From: Warburgia ugandensis
Taxonomy: Eukaryota; Streptophyta; Magnoliopsida; Canellales; Canellaceae
Reading direction: 5' to 3'
Length of the DNA: 64,000 bases
NCBI GenBank assembly: GCA_035236585.1
Contig: CP141132.1
Coordinates: 63,461,880-63,525,879 of the forward strand
The position numbers were made by a program, and so were the translations under genes. The notes under the pieces were generated by a model that worked only from the letters and a program-made list of their open reading frames with translations, was not told the origin of the DNA and made no database searches. Of this stretch, positions 1-10,139 are shown piece after piece; within the stretch, counting starts at the first letter, position 1; every line of letters starts with the position of its first letter.

Positions 1-1645
1 TTGTAGTAGATCTAATTGCAAATAGACAAGTCATGGAGGGCACTTAATCTTAGTCATAAGCTATGACATTTTTATCAGAATTTTTCTGATGGATTTGCAA
101 ATTGTTTTCTGTATCTATTTAGCAGTCAAATATATTTATTATTGAAAATGGGTTTGCAACAATGAGGATTTATTTGATACCGCACAAGTGCATGCTAAGG
201 TGAATGGAGATGAGATGTTGCTGTGCTGATTTAATGGAGATTTGGGACTGGCTTCTCTGTGGTTGAGATGATGATTGATCCTGACGGTCTCACCTATTGA
301 ATCTCTATATGAGATATTGGATTTAAATGCTTGTGGGAACAACGGGTAATCGATTGATTATTTAATTTTACTTTGTAGACAGACAATCTCTAAAAGATTG
401 TATTGTTTTAATAACAAATAACATAAATAAATTTATGAATAATGAGATGGAGACTAAGTTGCTTATCAATCATACATATTTTAGGGACATTATTGTCATC
501 CTCTAATTCTAATTAGAGTTAGACTTTGATTAATATTAGAAAATTCTAAATGGAATTCTATATAAACACATCTAGAGCTCCCATACGAACACATATTTAG
601 AAACCTTAGTCTCCCTGTCTTCTCTCTTCTTTACCCTATAGTTCCCTTGTGCATCCATATCAGATCTTGACCATACATTTTCAATTGGTCTGAGATCCAA
701 ATGGTGTATAATTGCTAACGCACAAAGTGCTATATATTTCCGGTGCTCCATTACTTATTCTGTCCATGGAATCATGTCTCGGTCAAGGATTTGGTGTGGC
801 TATCCACTAGTTTTATTGATTCTATCATGAGAAAGTTTTTGAAATCTAGTTCTGCAAGCAGTCAAAGTGATTGGCTGTTCTAACTAGGTCATAGTTACCC
901 CTGAATCTCATTTGCCAGACAGATCTATGTGGGCTTGGAATTGGTAGTACAAATAAAAACCTATCAAATGTGAAAGGCACAACTGATACAAGGGATTTTG
1001 CAATGCTTGTATTATATATATATGAGAAAGCCATATTTTGTGCTGATTTGTTGGCGATACGTGCTGCTCTTACAAAGTCCACAACATTTTGGAATGGAAG
1101 ACCACCATCCCTTTTGTATTGCTATCTTTACATTGTGCACAAGGGCTCACTATTTCCAGAACATTAGGATATATCTATTAGCCCATGTAGGACTTCAGTA
1201 TGTCGTTCAGTTGATTGCATGTTTTCCGTTGCCTCTTTTGTTTTAGCCTATAAGCTAAGACTGACATAGCCATTTCTCTTTCATTATAGTTATAAATTTG
1301 TCACCATAAAGCAAGAAGATGGGAATGGAGGAGAACCTATAAGAGTAAGAAAAAATTTCATATGGAACAAACTGGCAAATGGGATAAATTATGCCTCCTC
1401 CCTTTCTGTAAGAAGATTGGATAAATTTGTGATTTCAGAACTAACATATACAACAAAGTGAATGAACCAGAGGAGAGTTAGAGATAGGAGAATCAGTAGC
1501 ACTTGTGAGATATGTGAACTTGTGATTGTTTCTCTCCTTTTCTCTCTCTTTTGAAGAATTCTTCTCTCTATCCTCTTAGGACTTCATTGAACCTCTTGAT
1601 TGGAGCTACTATGAACAAGAAACACTTGAGGCATAGCTTTTCTAG
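1..1645. other. No recognisable gene (intron or intergenic)
   Basis: AT-rich DNA with stops in all frames. Short ORFs between 846 and 1246 overlap on both strands and show no family motif. If the exon at 6539 belongs to a gene extending leftward, some of this could be intron, but no exon is supported here. Confidence 0.4.
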
Positions 1646-1652
1646 TTTCTAG

Positions 1653-1753
1653 GTAACTACACTGATACCCTGCCTGCTCCAACAGTAGCAAATGAAAGTA
1701 ACTATCCACTCAAGAAAGAAGTTCAACTGCTTGAAATTGAGGCTCAAAGAAAT
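1653..1753 (+). CDS. Possible internal exon, product unknown
   Basis: A methionine-less open frame runs from 1646 to the stop at 1882. Its first part has protein-like composition (charged and leucine-rich, containing KKEVQLLEIEAQRN). It lies between a possible acceptor (tttctag, AG at 1651-1652) and a possible donor (GTAATC at 1754). It is on the same strand as the terminal exon at 6539 and could belong to that gene. No family is recognised and no splice link can be shown, so chance is a serious alternative. Confidence 0.2.
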
Positions 1754-2506
1754 GTAATCCACCTATCACATGTTTTCCATCAATCCTCCTACTCTTTTGC
1801 AGATCTTGAAAGAGATAATAGGGGGCAAAAAAACACTGTGCTGCAGTTGAGGGATTTGAACATGTTATTTATAAAGAGCTGACTTTTAACCAATTGATGA
1901 ATTTTTAAGACAAAAGTAAATGAAAGTGAAGAGGAAGTGGGGATTTTTCTTTACCAGTGATTTGGTTAAGTACAAATAAAGTTCTAGATTTGAAACAGAA
2001 AAGAAAAAAGATTTGCCCCTCACATGACAGTAGATTAGAGAGAGGATTCTGGAATGGTGGAAGAGCAGTATTAAAGGCTCATCTATGATTCATGGAAAAT
2101 GTCTGAAAAAGAGGCGACATGAGTGTCGGCACGTGTTGGCACATCTATGGGCACTTTCCAAAATTTCCAGAGGTGTCTGAGTTATTTTACCAATGTCAGC
2201 TGCTTTCTTTGCATGAAAACTGCGTTCTTTTGTTTTCTTATATCAAACGAGAACTTCTTTCTTATACTAGAATTAGGAGCTTTGGCTTTTGAAAGCTTGA
2301 CTTACTATTGTGATTTTTATGTTAACTCCAGAAAAGCTAAACAGCTATAGTACAATTACTGTCTAAACTTACTCTCTACCCTACTTTCTAGCATTTGAAT
2401 TTTGGTTGCTATTTTATGTTTTCATCTAAAGAGCTATTCTGCTACACAGTATAATGCATTACTTTTTATACTTGCATTGCTACATTACAACCAGTTATAT
2501 TAATTA

Positions 2507-3170
2507 GGGATTTTTGCAAAAATGGCATTACATTTTGCCATTTTTACCAAAAAAATCCAACATTTTTGCAAACGTGCCATTAAGTTTTCAGGAACTTTAC
2601 AAATTTGCCATTCTATTAGGTTTACATCCTCTTTCCCTGTTAAAATTTACAAAATTCCAATATTACCCTTATCTCTTCCACCAGATCTTCCTGCTGGTGC
2701 TACCCAAATTGCCAACCCCACCACCACCGACGGTGCACTACACAGATCGCCTTCGCCCCCTCCCCCCATCCACTGCTGGCGCGCTACATAGATCGCACCG
2801 CCCCCCCTGGGAGGCTCTACCCGATCGCCCCCCTCATTCGGTGCTACCTGATCGCCTCTCCCCCACCCTCCTCCCCGCACTGGGACAGCAAGCAGATCCC
2901 CAGTACAGTACCCCAGTCCCACCTCCCGAGGTCAACTGTGCCCTTGCCCGACGTCCGCCTAGCTCCCTAGGTCGTAGTCCTTGCTTTTGATGCCTTTTCC
3001 GGTGACCAAATGTTTCTAATTTTTGTTAGATAAGAATAATATTGAAATTTTGTAAAAATTAACAGGAAAAGAGAATGAAAACCTAACAGGATGGCAAATT
3101 TGCAAAAATGCCAAAATGTTGGATATTTAACAAAAATGCCAAAATGTAAAGGCATTTTTGCAAAAATCCC
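2507..3170. mobile_element. Non-autonomous Mutator-like element with GC-rich core
   Basis: The element starts GGGATTTTTGCAAAAATG and ends with the inverted copy CATTTTTGCAAAAATCCC. The terminal inverted repeats are about 150-165 bp (2507 to about 2673 and about 3018 to 3170), imperfect, with an extra stretch of roughly 28 bp in the left one. It is flanked by a perfect 9-bp direct repeat TATTAATTA (2498-2506 and 3171-3179), the target duplication size of Mutator-like elements. No transposase is encoded. The core (about 2675-3015) is strikingly GC- and C-rich, unlike the AT-rich arms, and contains several variants of a GATCGCC motif. It has no convincing protein homology. The contrast resembles Pack-MULEs, which carry captured host gene pieces, but capture is inferred only. 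Confidence 0.85.
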
Positions 3171-3179
3171 TATTAATTA

Positions 3180-4687
3180 TTGTTTATGCTGCTACACAAG
3201 TACAGATCATCTCAAAATAAGGATGTAATATGATATATCATTGGTTTAGAGAAGCTTTTACTCTCTTTATCTAGAGAAGCTGAAGCTGAAACTTTTTTCT
3301 ATTTTTCCTTTTCTAGAGAAGCCAAACCTGTTCTTTATGCAACAATATCTTTTTTACTCTGATTGTTAACTGAATCTAATTCACAAAAGCCTCACCAAAT
3401 GTTCCATTTCCTTTCTACCACTGCCTAAGCTGTAGATTGCATCAAAATCATGCAAAAGCCTGATGAGTCATGACAAGCTGAACTATTGGACCTGAGATTT
3501 CATCTGGCTCATCATTTTTCTTGAATGAGAATCTATAAACCATTTGCGTTACGATTGGAGAAGAAAATTTTAATTTTTTCTCAGTTTCTTGTTTTGAATT
3601 TTAATTCTTTTACATTATTTGATAATTTTTTTATTTAATTATTTGCCTTGTCCTTTGTTGGATTTTTGTCCAATTCTGGAAAAGTGGAAGAGTAGTATCA
3701 AAGGCTGGTTGATCTAGCATCTTAATGGGCAGTTGAGGATCCATATGGGGAGAAAATACCTCTGAAACAATTCAATTTTGACATCATCGAGCTATAATCA
3801 GGTGCAGCAGTAAAGAACAGAGCATCTGATGTAGTATCATGTGTGGTACTTGGCTCATTACACTGTTAGCCATGAAAGGAGGCTTTGCTAGGAGATCCAG
3901 TCATCTTTCTCTTTACTATGATTATTCCTTCCAGAAAAGGAGTGCTGTTACTATGCAGCACCTATCTCAACCTTACCACTCCCATCTTTACATCTAACTT
4001 CCTCCAGTATTTTCACAAGTATGCATGAGCTTTGCCTCTACCACCACTTACTGCAGCACAAGAAAGGAGTAGTGAAGAAGGGGCATTGTTGATTTATCTT
4101 TTTCTTAAGAAATAGTTCTTTATTAAGAAAACTCTTTTACTGATTGACGTTATTAATACTGCTGCTCTCACTCTTTGGTGGACAAACTAAGAGATATTGA
4201 GGTGGAAACTAAAGAACAGATCCAGATATACTTTAGGAAAAACACAAAACATAGATTTTGAGATGTACAAAAGGATTTGACCCTCTGAAGCAGAATAGAT
4301 TCTTCCCCATACCCTTGTACATGGGGGACTTTTCCATGTTCATTTGTTGTGGTTGATAAATGAAGTGAAATTGCCCAATCTTTTGGAGCCTTTACCTCTT
4401 TAAGTGGTTGTTGACATTATTATTTAGATTTACTACATCGCATTTGCTGCTTTTTGGGATTGTAAGCATAATCTTTCCGCCCTTCATCATATCTTGATAT
4501 TTTGAATTTTCATACACTTGAAATTTCCTGAAGCACCAATATTGCGGCTAGGATATTGATCATGACTTTTTGGTTTTTCATGATGAGGAAATCATCCATT
4601 TGGACCGAATATCAAGGAATCTTCCCGCCGAAAACAACCCATGATGAATTTTCATGGAAGGGCAACTTTCTGGGTCTTAGATTTTCC
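3180..4687. other. No recognisable gene
   Basis: AT-rich, stop-rich DNA. A short stretch near 3670-3720 (ggaagagtagtatcaaaggct) resembles one near 2055-2085 (ggaagagcagtattaaaggct), so these may be remnants of one dispersed repeat flanking the Mutator-like element. Confidence 0.35.
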
Positions 4688-4905
4688 TGATTGGATATAA
4701 GGGCTGTGATACTGTTTTATTGAATTGGACAGCTGAGATTTGGACAGTTTTATGTGTGTTACTGCAAGTAAGTTGTGGGCTGAGTCATGGAATCTCTTGA
4801 CTGGATTTAAGTTGCAACGGGGTGTTGTCGAATGGATAGCTGAAAATTTGACCAGTTTTCATGTGTGTGGCTGCCAGGAAGTTGTGGCTGAATCCATTTC
4901 TGGTT
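4688..4905. repeat. Two-copy degenerate tandem repeat, about 108 bp
   Basis: The segment starting tgattggatataag (about 4689) is repeated, diverged, as tgactggatttaag (about 4798). Both copies carry an agctgaRAtttgRacag block and a following gttttNatgtgtgt block. An 87-codon frame at 4740-5003 runs through it but has no recognisable domain and probably reflects the repeat. Confidence 0.6.
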
Positions 4906-5109
4906 CTAGGAGTCTATCGGGTGCTTCCTCATTCATTTCAGGTTTTGAGACTTCCATGGATGCCAAATGCCACTTTCATCTTTGTATAGTCTTAGAAAAA
5001 TAATTGAATTGTTAATTTGTTATCAAGTTCATATTTAATATTAGGAACTCTCTGGAGTGATCGTTTCTTTTCTTTTAATGGTGAGGATCTTAACAGAGCA
5101 AAAAGTCAG

Positions 5110-5568
5110 ACTGAGGTCTGATTACAAAAATTGAAGAAATATAACATCAGAAACAAGAAAATCATTCTGAGAAACTTCACTTCTAACAAGCTCATCAGCA
5201 GAAAAGTTTGACTGATCTTTCCACATGTTGACAGGTAACTGCAAATCCCAAAAGCACCAGGGGCTCATTTAGTAGTAGTGAATCATCAAATGACATTTAA
5301 GTGAATCACCCTCAACCACAAAAGGATCATAAATTTCTGAGTTCCAATGTTTCAATCCAAACAAAAGAGAGAAAATCTCAACTTTGTTCGAATTAGCAAC
5401 CCCTATAGGACCTGGGTGTGCCATCTGTCTGAAGTGATTGTTAAAGTTAAAGATTAAAGGATAGCCAAGTGTTATCTCCCCAAGATTGCCTAACAATGTA
5501 ATTCTAGAGACCTCATTTTGTAATATAGGACTATCTGGAGGCGGCAGAGTTGTGAGACTAGAAAGCAA
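5110..5568 (-). pseudogene. RNase H-like (RVT_3 type) fragment from a LINE-class element
   Basis: On the minus strand a 99-codon frame contains a GPIG...NSNKVEIFSLLFGLK segment followed by FVVEGDS. This resembles the plant RNase H-like domain common in non-LTR retrotransposons and relatives, where a conserved E lies in the 'NxAE...L..GL' helix and an acid in the 'VEGDS' strand. After a frameshift near 5270, another frame continues with a tail typical of the family (LQLPVNMWKDQSNFSADELV). No reverse transcriptase or endonuclease is seen nearby, so it is a short relic. A host RNase H-like gene fragment is also possible. Confidence 0.6.
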
Positions 5569-5919
5569 TTATTATATTGACTCAATACCACTTTGATTGT
5601 GCAGCAAGGTGCAAGCTTTTCTCTACTGATTCAAATAAATTGTCAATGGATATGGCAGTGACTATATCATTGAAGACAGTTTGTCTAGTGTCATATGTTG
5701 GATTAGAGAGAATACCTTTCTAGTCCGTTGGTGGATATCTACAATTATCAATGCCAAAATAAAGATGTGCTTCTGTAACATTTTCCTGGTTTTGTAATTC
5801 TAACCAGCCAGGTTTATAGTGAGCTTTGCTAAAGGTGTGTTCATAGTGCATGTAGGGTGACTTCTCTCCCTTTCTTAGTTTTCACGATCTATTTGATAAA
5901 TCCTAGTTGCTTTGGACAA

Positions 5920-6025
5920 GGTATGACTCTTGCAAAATGCAAGGTAAGACTGTGTACTTTAGGCCCCTGTAGTCTGCCCCTTTCCCAGACCCCGCATAGG
6001 TGGGAGCTTCGTGCACTGGGGCTGC
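5920..6025 (+). mobile_element. 5'-truncated Au-type SINE
   Basis: The sequence reads from tgcaaaatgcaaggtaagactgtg (split about 5931) through the GACCCCGCATAGGTGGGAGC block to GTGCACTGGGGCTGCCC. This matches the conserved 3' half of the Au SINE family. The tRNA-like 5' half is missing. An 18-bp direct repeat cctagttgctttggacaa flanks it (5902-5919 and 6026-6043), a clear target-site duplication, followed by an A-rich stretch. Confidence 0.85.
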
Positions 6026-6538
6026 CCTAGTTGCTTTGGACAAAGAAAAAAAAAAAGAAAGAAAAAATCTGAAACCACAAAATTTGAAACATGCTATTTA
6101 TTATCATTTCTGTTAATTTATATTTGTAAAAAAAAAATTATTCCTTGCACTTCATTATTACTTTTGGATCCGGTTTTTACTTCATTTTCATGTTTCAAAT
6201 AGCACTCTGAATACACATAGATCATATCAAAACTTGCAGCTTATGGGCAGACACTACTGAAATGTATGTTGTATCAAACCCTTTAATTCTAGAGGTTTTT
6301 TTGTTAGGGTCTTGTATATGTAGGAATTTGTGAACAGTGATTATCCTTGTCAAATGTTGGGTATATGTGTCTGCAGTTAGATGTTAATATATAAAATGTG
6401 GCTTTCACAATATGCTGATAAATGTTCCTGAAATTGAGATTCTTAGTTTTAGTTGGTGCTAAGGGCTACTTTACAACTCATTTTCAGTTTTCTGGTATAT
6501 TTAACTTAATACTGGAGGATTGCTTTCTGCACATGCAG

Positions 6539-6779
6539 GATGATGGAACATGGTTTGCTGTCACCTGAAAGGGCAAAGAAAGCGTGTGAGAGAAAACAAA
6601 AGAGGCAGCAACAGATAAGAATGGGCACTCCGATCAAATCAACTAAGACGGAGAGACCGCAGAGCTCACAGAAACAGCAGTCATCAAAGAATGGTGACAT
6701 CAAAGTCAAGAAAAGAAGTAAGAACTATAGCATTGATGACGACGACTTCGTTGTGAAGTCCAAGAAGTCAAAATGGTGA
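6539..6779 (+). CDS. Terminal exon of a plant gene with basic, lysine-rich C-terminus
   Basis: An open frame follows a good 3' splice acceptor (polypyrimidine stretch then acatgcag, AG at 6537-6538) and ends at TGA 6777-6779. It encodes about 79 residues: an Arg/Lys/Gln-rich stretch (KACERKQKRQQQIRMG), a Ser/Gln-rich middle, a short acidic patch (DDDDFVV) and a KSKKSKW end. Such a basic/acidic tail is typical of nuclear or nucleic-acid-binding proteins, but I do not recognise the family. The first codon follows one leftover G after the acceptor, so the exon most likely continues an upstream exon and the ATG at 6540 need not be the start. Possible poly(A) signals lie about 160-190 bp downstream (aataagcaaataat). 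Upstream exons could not be identified with confidence. Confidence 0.55.
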
Positions 6780-7266
6780 GCTGAGATAGCCTCACATTAA
6801 GCTCGGGGTGCACCCAGTGTTGTTACTAACTTAGTCTCCAAGGAAGAAAGTATGTCTTAACGCTTACTGTAATTTAGGAACTGTCAGCCAAATGGTCCCA
6901 CTTGTTTATTTAGACATTCTTTGTATCTCTGATTTATGGAAATAAGCAAATAATACTCTCTTTGATTCATGCTTTATTGTATTTGTTCATGGACGTCATT
7001 CTAAAAATGCTGAAGGGCTTTTTCATTGGGCTCGTGAATGTGTTTGGTGGGAGGATAATAGTATTATGAGGCTGTGCTGATGACTTGTGAAAATAGGTAC
7101 AGTGACAGTTGGTATAATCGATAAACCATGTTGGGATGGTGAGGCTGTCATGGTTGCTGGTGTTGCATACATCTTTCCTTACTGTAGATTCTCTTATGCA
7201 GATAATCACATGCTGAAACGTCTAGAGTCATTGTGCAGTATATTCTCTTACACACTCTTCCTCGGA

Positions 7267-7340
7267 AAAGGGCAGCCCGGTGCACGAAGCTCCCGCCTAT
7301 GCAGAGTCCTGGGAAGGGACAGACCACAAAGGCCTAAAGT
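7267..7340 (-). mobile_element. 5'-truncated Au-type SINE, minus orientation
   Basis: Read on the plus strand it begins GGGCAGCCCGGTGCACGAAGC and continues through ggaccacaaaggcct-like sequence to about 7340, the reverse complement of the Au SINE 3' region. Near-identical flanks acactcttcctcgga (7252-7266) and acactctcctcgga (7341-7354) form a target duplication with one indel. It lies in or just beyond the presumed 3' untranslated region of the exon at 6539. Confidence 0.8.
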
Positions 7341-7354
7341 ACACTCTCCTCGGA

Positions 7355-7958
7355 GTGTCAGATAAACAAGAGACTAGTGGGATTTCACTTCGAAGAATGG
7401 CGGTTACATGTATTAGGAGCTGGGTATGTTGAAAGGAAGATTTCAAAGAAGCAGGTACAACTTTTCTTCATTCATATAACATCTATGTATACTTCTTAAT
7501 CACACTTCAGTAACTATCACATGTGCGTGCAAGTACGTGTGGTTGCAAAAGCATAGTCGATATTTAGTAATAGATATTTTACCGGCAAATTTTGGTTTTA
7601 CTCGCTGGTAAGTTCTATGCATCCTTCAGCATCTCATGTTTACGACTTCTTCCACGGCTTTTATTACTTCAAAAATACCCTTCCAACTTTTATACCAAGT
7701 TACTCCCGCGACGTTGGTCTTGAGTTTCTTGGAGTAAATATGAGAGAACCAGAAAAATACGGGTGACAAGAGAAAGGGGTTTGGAGTGCCAGATTACATA
7801 GAGAGATGGGTTTAAAGATGGAGATCGGGTTTACACTGCAAGATTACAGTGATAAAAAGCACAGCTTTCTTTTATATTACTTTTATTTGGTTATACAAAG
7901 CCCATATAAATAACCGGTTTTCCAATATTAACGGGTTCTGCTTGTCTCGAGTGCCAAG
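7355..7958. other. No recognisable gene between SINEs
   Basis: AT-rich non-coding DNA. The 92-codon frame at 7087-7365 just upstream runs into the SINE and is not believed to be a gene. Confidence 0.35.
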
Positions 7959-7973
7959 TTATTCGACAACTTT

Positions 7974-8153
7974 GGGCACCCCCGGTTCACAAAGCTCCCG
8001 TCTATGCGGGGTCTGGAGAAGGGGCGGACCACAAGGGCCTAAAGTACACAGCCTTGCCTTGCATTTTGCAAGAGGCTGTTTTCACGCCTTGAACCTGTGA
8101 CCTCAGGGTCACACGACGACAACTTTTACCGTTGCGCCAAGGCTCCCCTTCTA
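7974..8153 (-). mobile_element. Full-length Au-type SINE
   Basis: The reverse complement of this ~180-bp stretch begins AAGGGGAGCCTTGGCGCAAC. It contains a tRNA-like A box (TGGCGCAACGGTAAAAG) and a B box (GGTTCAAGGCGTG), then the RNA-polymerase-III-derived body and the CCCGCATAGACGGGAGC block of Au SINEs. The flanks ttattcgacaacttt (7959-7973) and ttattggacaaacttt (8154-8169) are a slightly diverged target duplication. It is the only copy of the three that retains the tRNA-related promoter region. Confidence 0.88.
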
Positions 8154-8169
8154 TTATTGGACAAACTTT

Positions 8170-9235
8170 CCCACGTGGAAACAATTGGAAGAGTCTTATT
8201 GGTGTCTGCGGGGCTCAGTCAGGAGAGCATTTCTTTTTATTTTGTAACAAATATCTCAATGTATTCTATGGTCAGTTTTCTGCATTTACTCATAGAGGCT
8301 CTTACAGTAATCTGATCAGGCTTAAGATAAAGCTTTTACTCATTATAAGATAAATGCTACCCGCAGATGCATCCTAAATACACGGGTATATAATTCCAGT
8401 GATGCTGTCCTATTTTGGCTGTTTAAAAGGAAATACACCTTGCTTTTGCGATTAGCAGTCCTCCAAATTCTATTTTACTGGTATAATCAGGATGTTTGTC
8501 TTTGAAAGACTTGTTATACCCCTGTTTTCCAGATTTTGCAAATGCGGTAGATTGGCATTGTCGTAGGATACGAAACTTGACTGCCCATAAATTCTTTTTC
8601 TTCATCTTCTAAGAAGAAATATGTATAGCTAACTCGGCAGCAAAATGCAACAGAACCATTGCCTATCACCATGATTGTAGTCTGGCTCGTGATCTCTCTT
8701 GCGTATGCCGGCCAAAACCCCTAGATTTGTAGCGAGTAATTGGCATTCATGTGTTAGCACTATAAAAGCAAAATTAGTAGAAATGATCAATCAAGTAGCA
8801 ATTGGCGACAATCATTTGATTGTTTCTTTCCTGATGGTTCTTACGCCTAATCTATTTTGGAAGAACTATAATATTGTTTGGTAAAGACTACTTAAAATAT
8901 CTGAGCATCTCTTGGGGTGTGTGTGTGTGTGTATTTGTCGGAGCTATGTGTGTGGCTAGGTATATGTAGAGTTGTTTGTAAAGAGTATTGTATTAAATAT
9001 TGTTTATTATTGTTATTAACCTAAATTAGTCAGAATATTATCTTTTATCAATCAAAATGTCTTATGGATTGACACCCAAGTCACATAGGGTGTTTATCCA
9101 TGACAGTCATGAACAATTGATGTTTAAAAAAGACATGATATTAATTAAGAATAAGATTATGAAAGCTTAATAATTCTAGAGTATATTATTATACTATTTG
9201 TCTTTTTGCAATCACTCTACGCTTATAAGAATTGA
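8170..9235. other. No recognisable gene
   Basis: Non-coding, AT-rich. A short (GT)n run lies near 8915-8932. Small ORFs at 8423-8605 and 8699-8884 show no family features. Confidence 0.35.
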
Positions 9236-9997
9236 TGGCTATGAATAATAAAGAAAAGAATGTTAAAGATGCTAATAATGTTGAAAACCCTACCAATTTT
9301 GATGCTTCATATAAATGCACAATTCCTAATATTCAAAACTAAAGAAATTTATAATATAGGCAAGTTTGATTTTACCTCTACTAAAATTATTAAGAATATA
9401 GAACAAATACTCAGTTTAGACACTTCTCAATAGATAATAAATCTATTTTAAGAATGATATTTGAAATCATAATTTAGAATTAGATAAATATAAGTTGATT
9501 CATGTAGGATTGATCCAAATAGGATTTTAACGTTTGACTTTAAATGGTCTTAATGCTTCAGTTCTTGTAGTTTTAGTTTGTCTTTAACTAACCCTAATAT
9601 TTTTTAAGCCTTATGTGTTTATGTTAAGACTCCTTGTTACAAATTTAAAATTGGGTTAGAAACAATTGCTATCACTTATAGAGTTCATTTTAAAGTTTTA
9701 CCCACAGTTGTATCAAATGTGAAGCAAAAAACTTCTCTTAGTAAAATAGTCTTAATAGAAATTAATTTACTCTCATTTGATGCAGCATTTGATAGGACAA
9801 TCAAATGGGATAAAACTAACATCCTAGGCTCTTGGCAACTAAATGAGGCCATTTTACCAAAGCCTATGATGGACCAAAATCTTAATCAAATAATACAAAC
9901 ATATAATGGAGATGTTGATATAAGATTTAACAATAGGATGTCTTTTCGTCTTGTAGGATTACATCTTAGTCATCTAGATCATCCAGACTTTCTTTGA
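9236..9997 (+). pseudogene. Caulimovirid movement protein relic (30K type)
   Basis: Starting near an ATG at about 9236, degraded frames contain a segment (LIHVGLIQIGF...LNGLNASVLV, about 9490-9570) resembling the core of 30K-type viral movement proteins, which modify plasmodesmata for cell-to-cell passage. The region continues in a 92-codon frame (9719-9997) with a W-rich segment and ends near an FRL-containing block. Several stops and frameshifts separate the pieces. The family call rests on order and motif resemblance. Confidence 0.6.
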
Positions 9998-10139
9998 AAG
10001 TATTAGAGAAGAAAAGATAAATTCAATAAAAGAATTAAAAATATTAGCTAACAATATAGTTCATCCAATTTTAAAAAAAAAAACATCAGCATAATACTCC
10101 TACTCCATCTGAAATGGATTTTCAAGTTTAGTTAATTTA

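Noticed and set aside
2514-2990. 158-codon proline-rich ORF
   Set aside because: Runs from the MULE TIR through its C-rich core; starts in the TIR and has low complexity, so treated as element DNA.
7087-7365. 92-codon plus ORF
   Set aside because: Second half is antisense SINE; first half has no recognisable homology.
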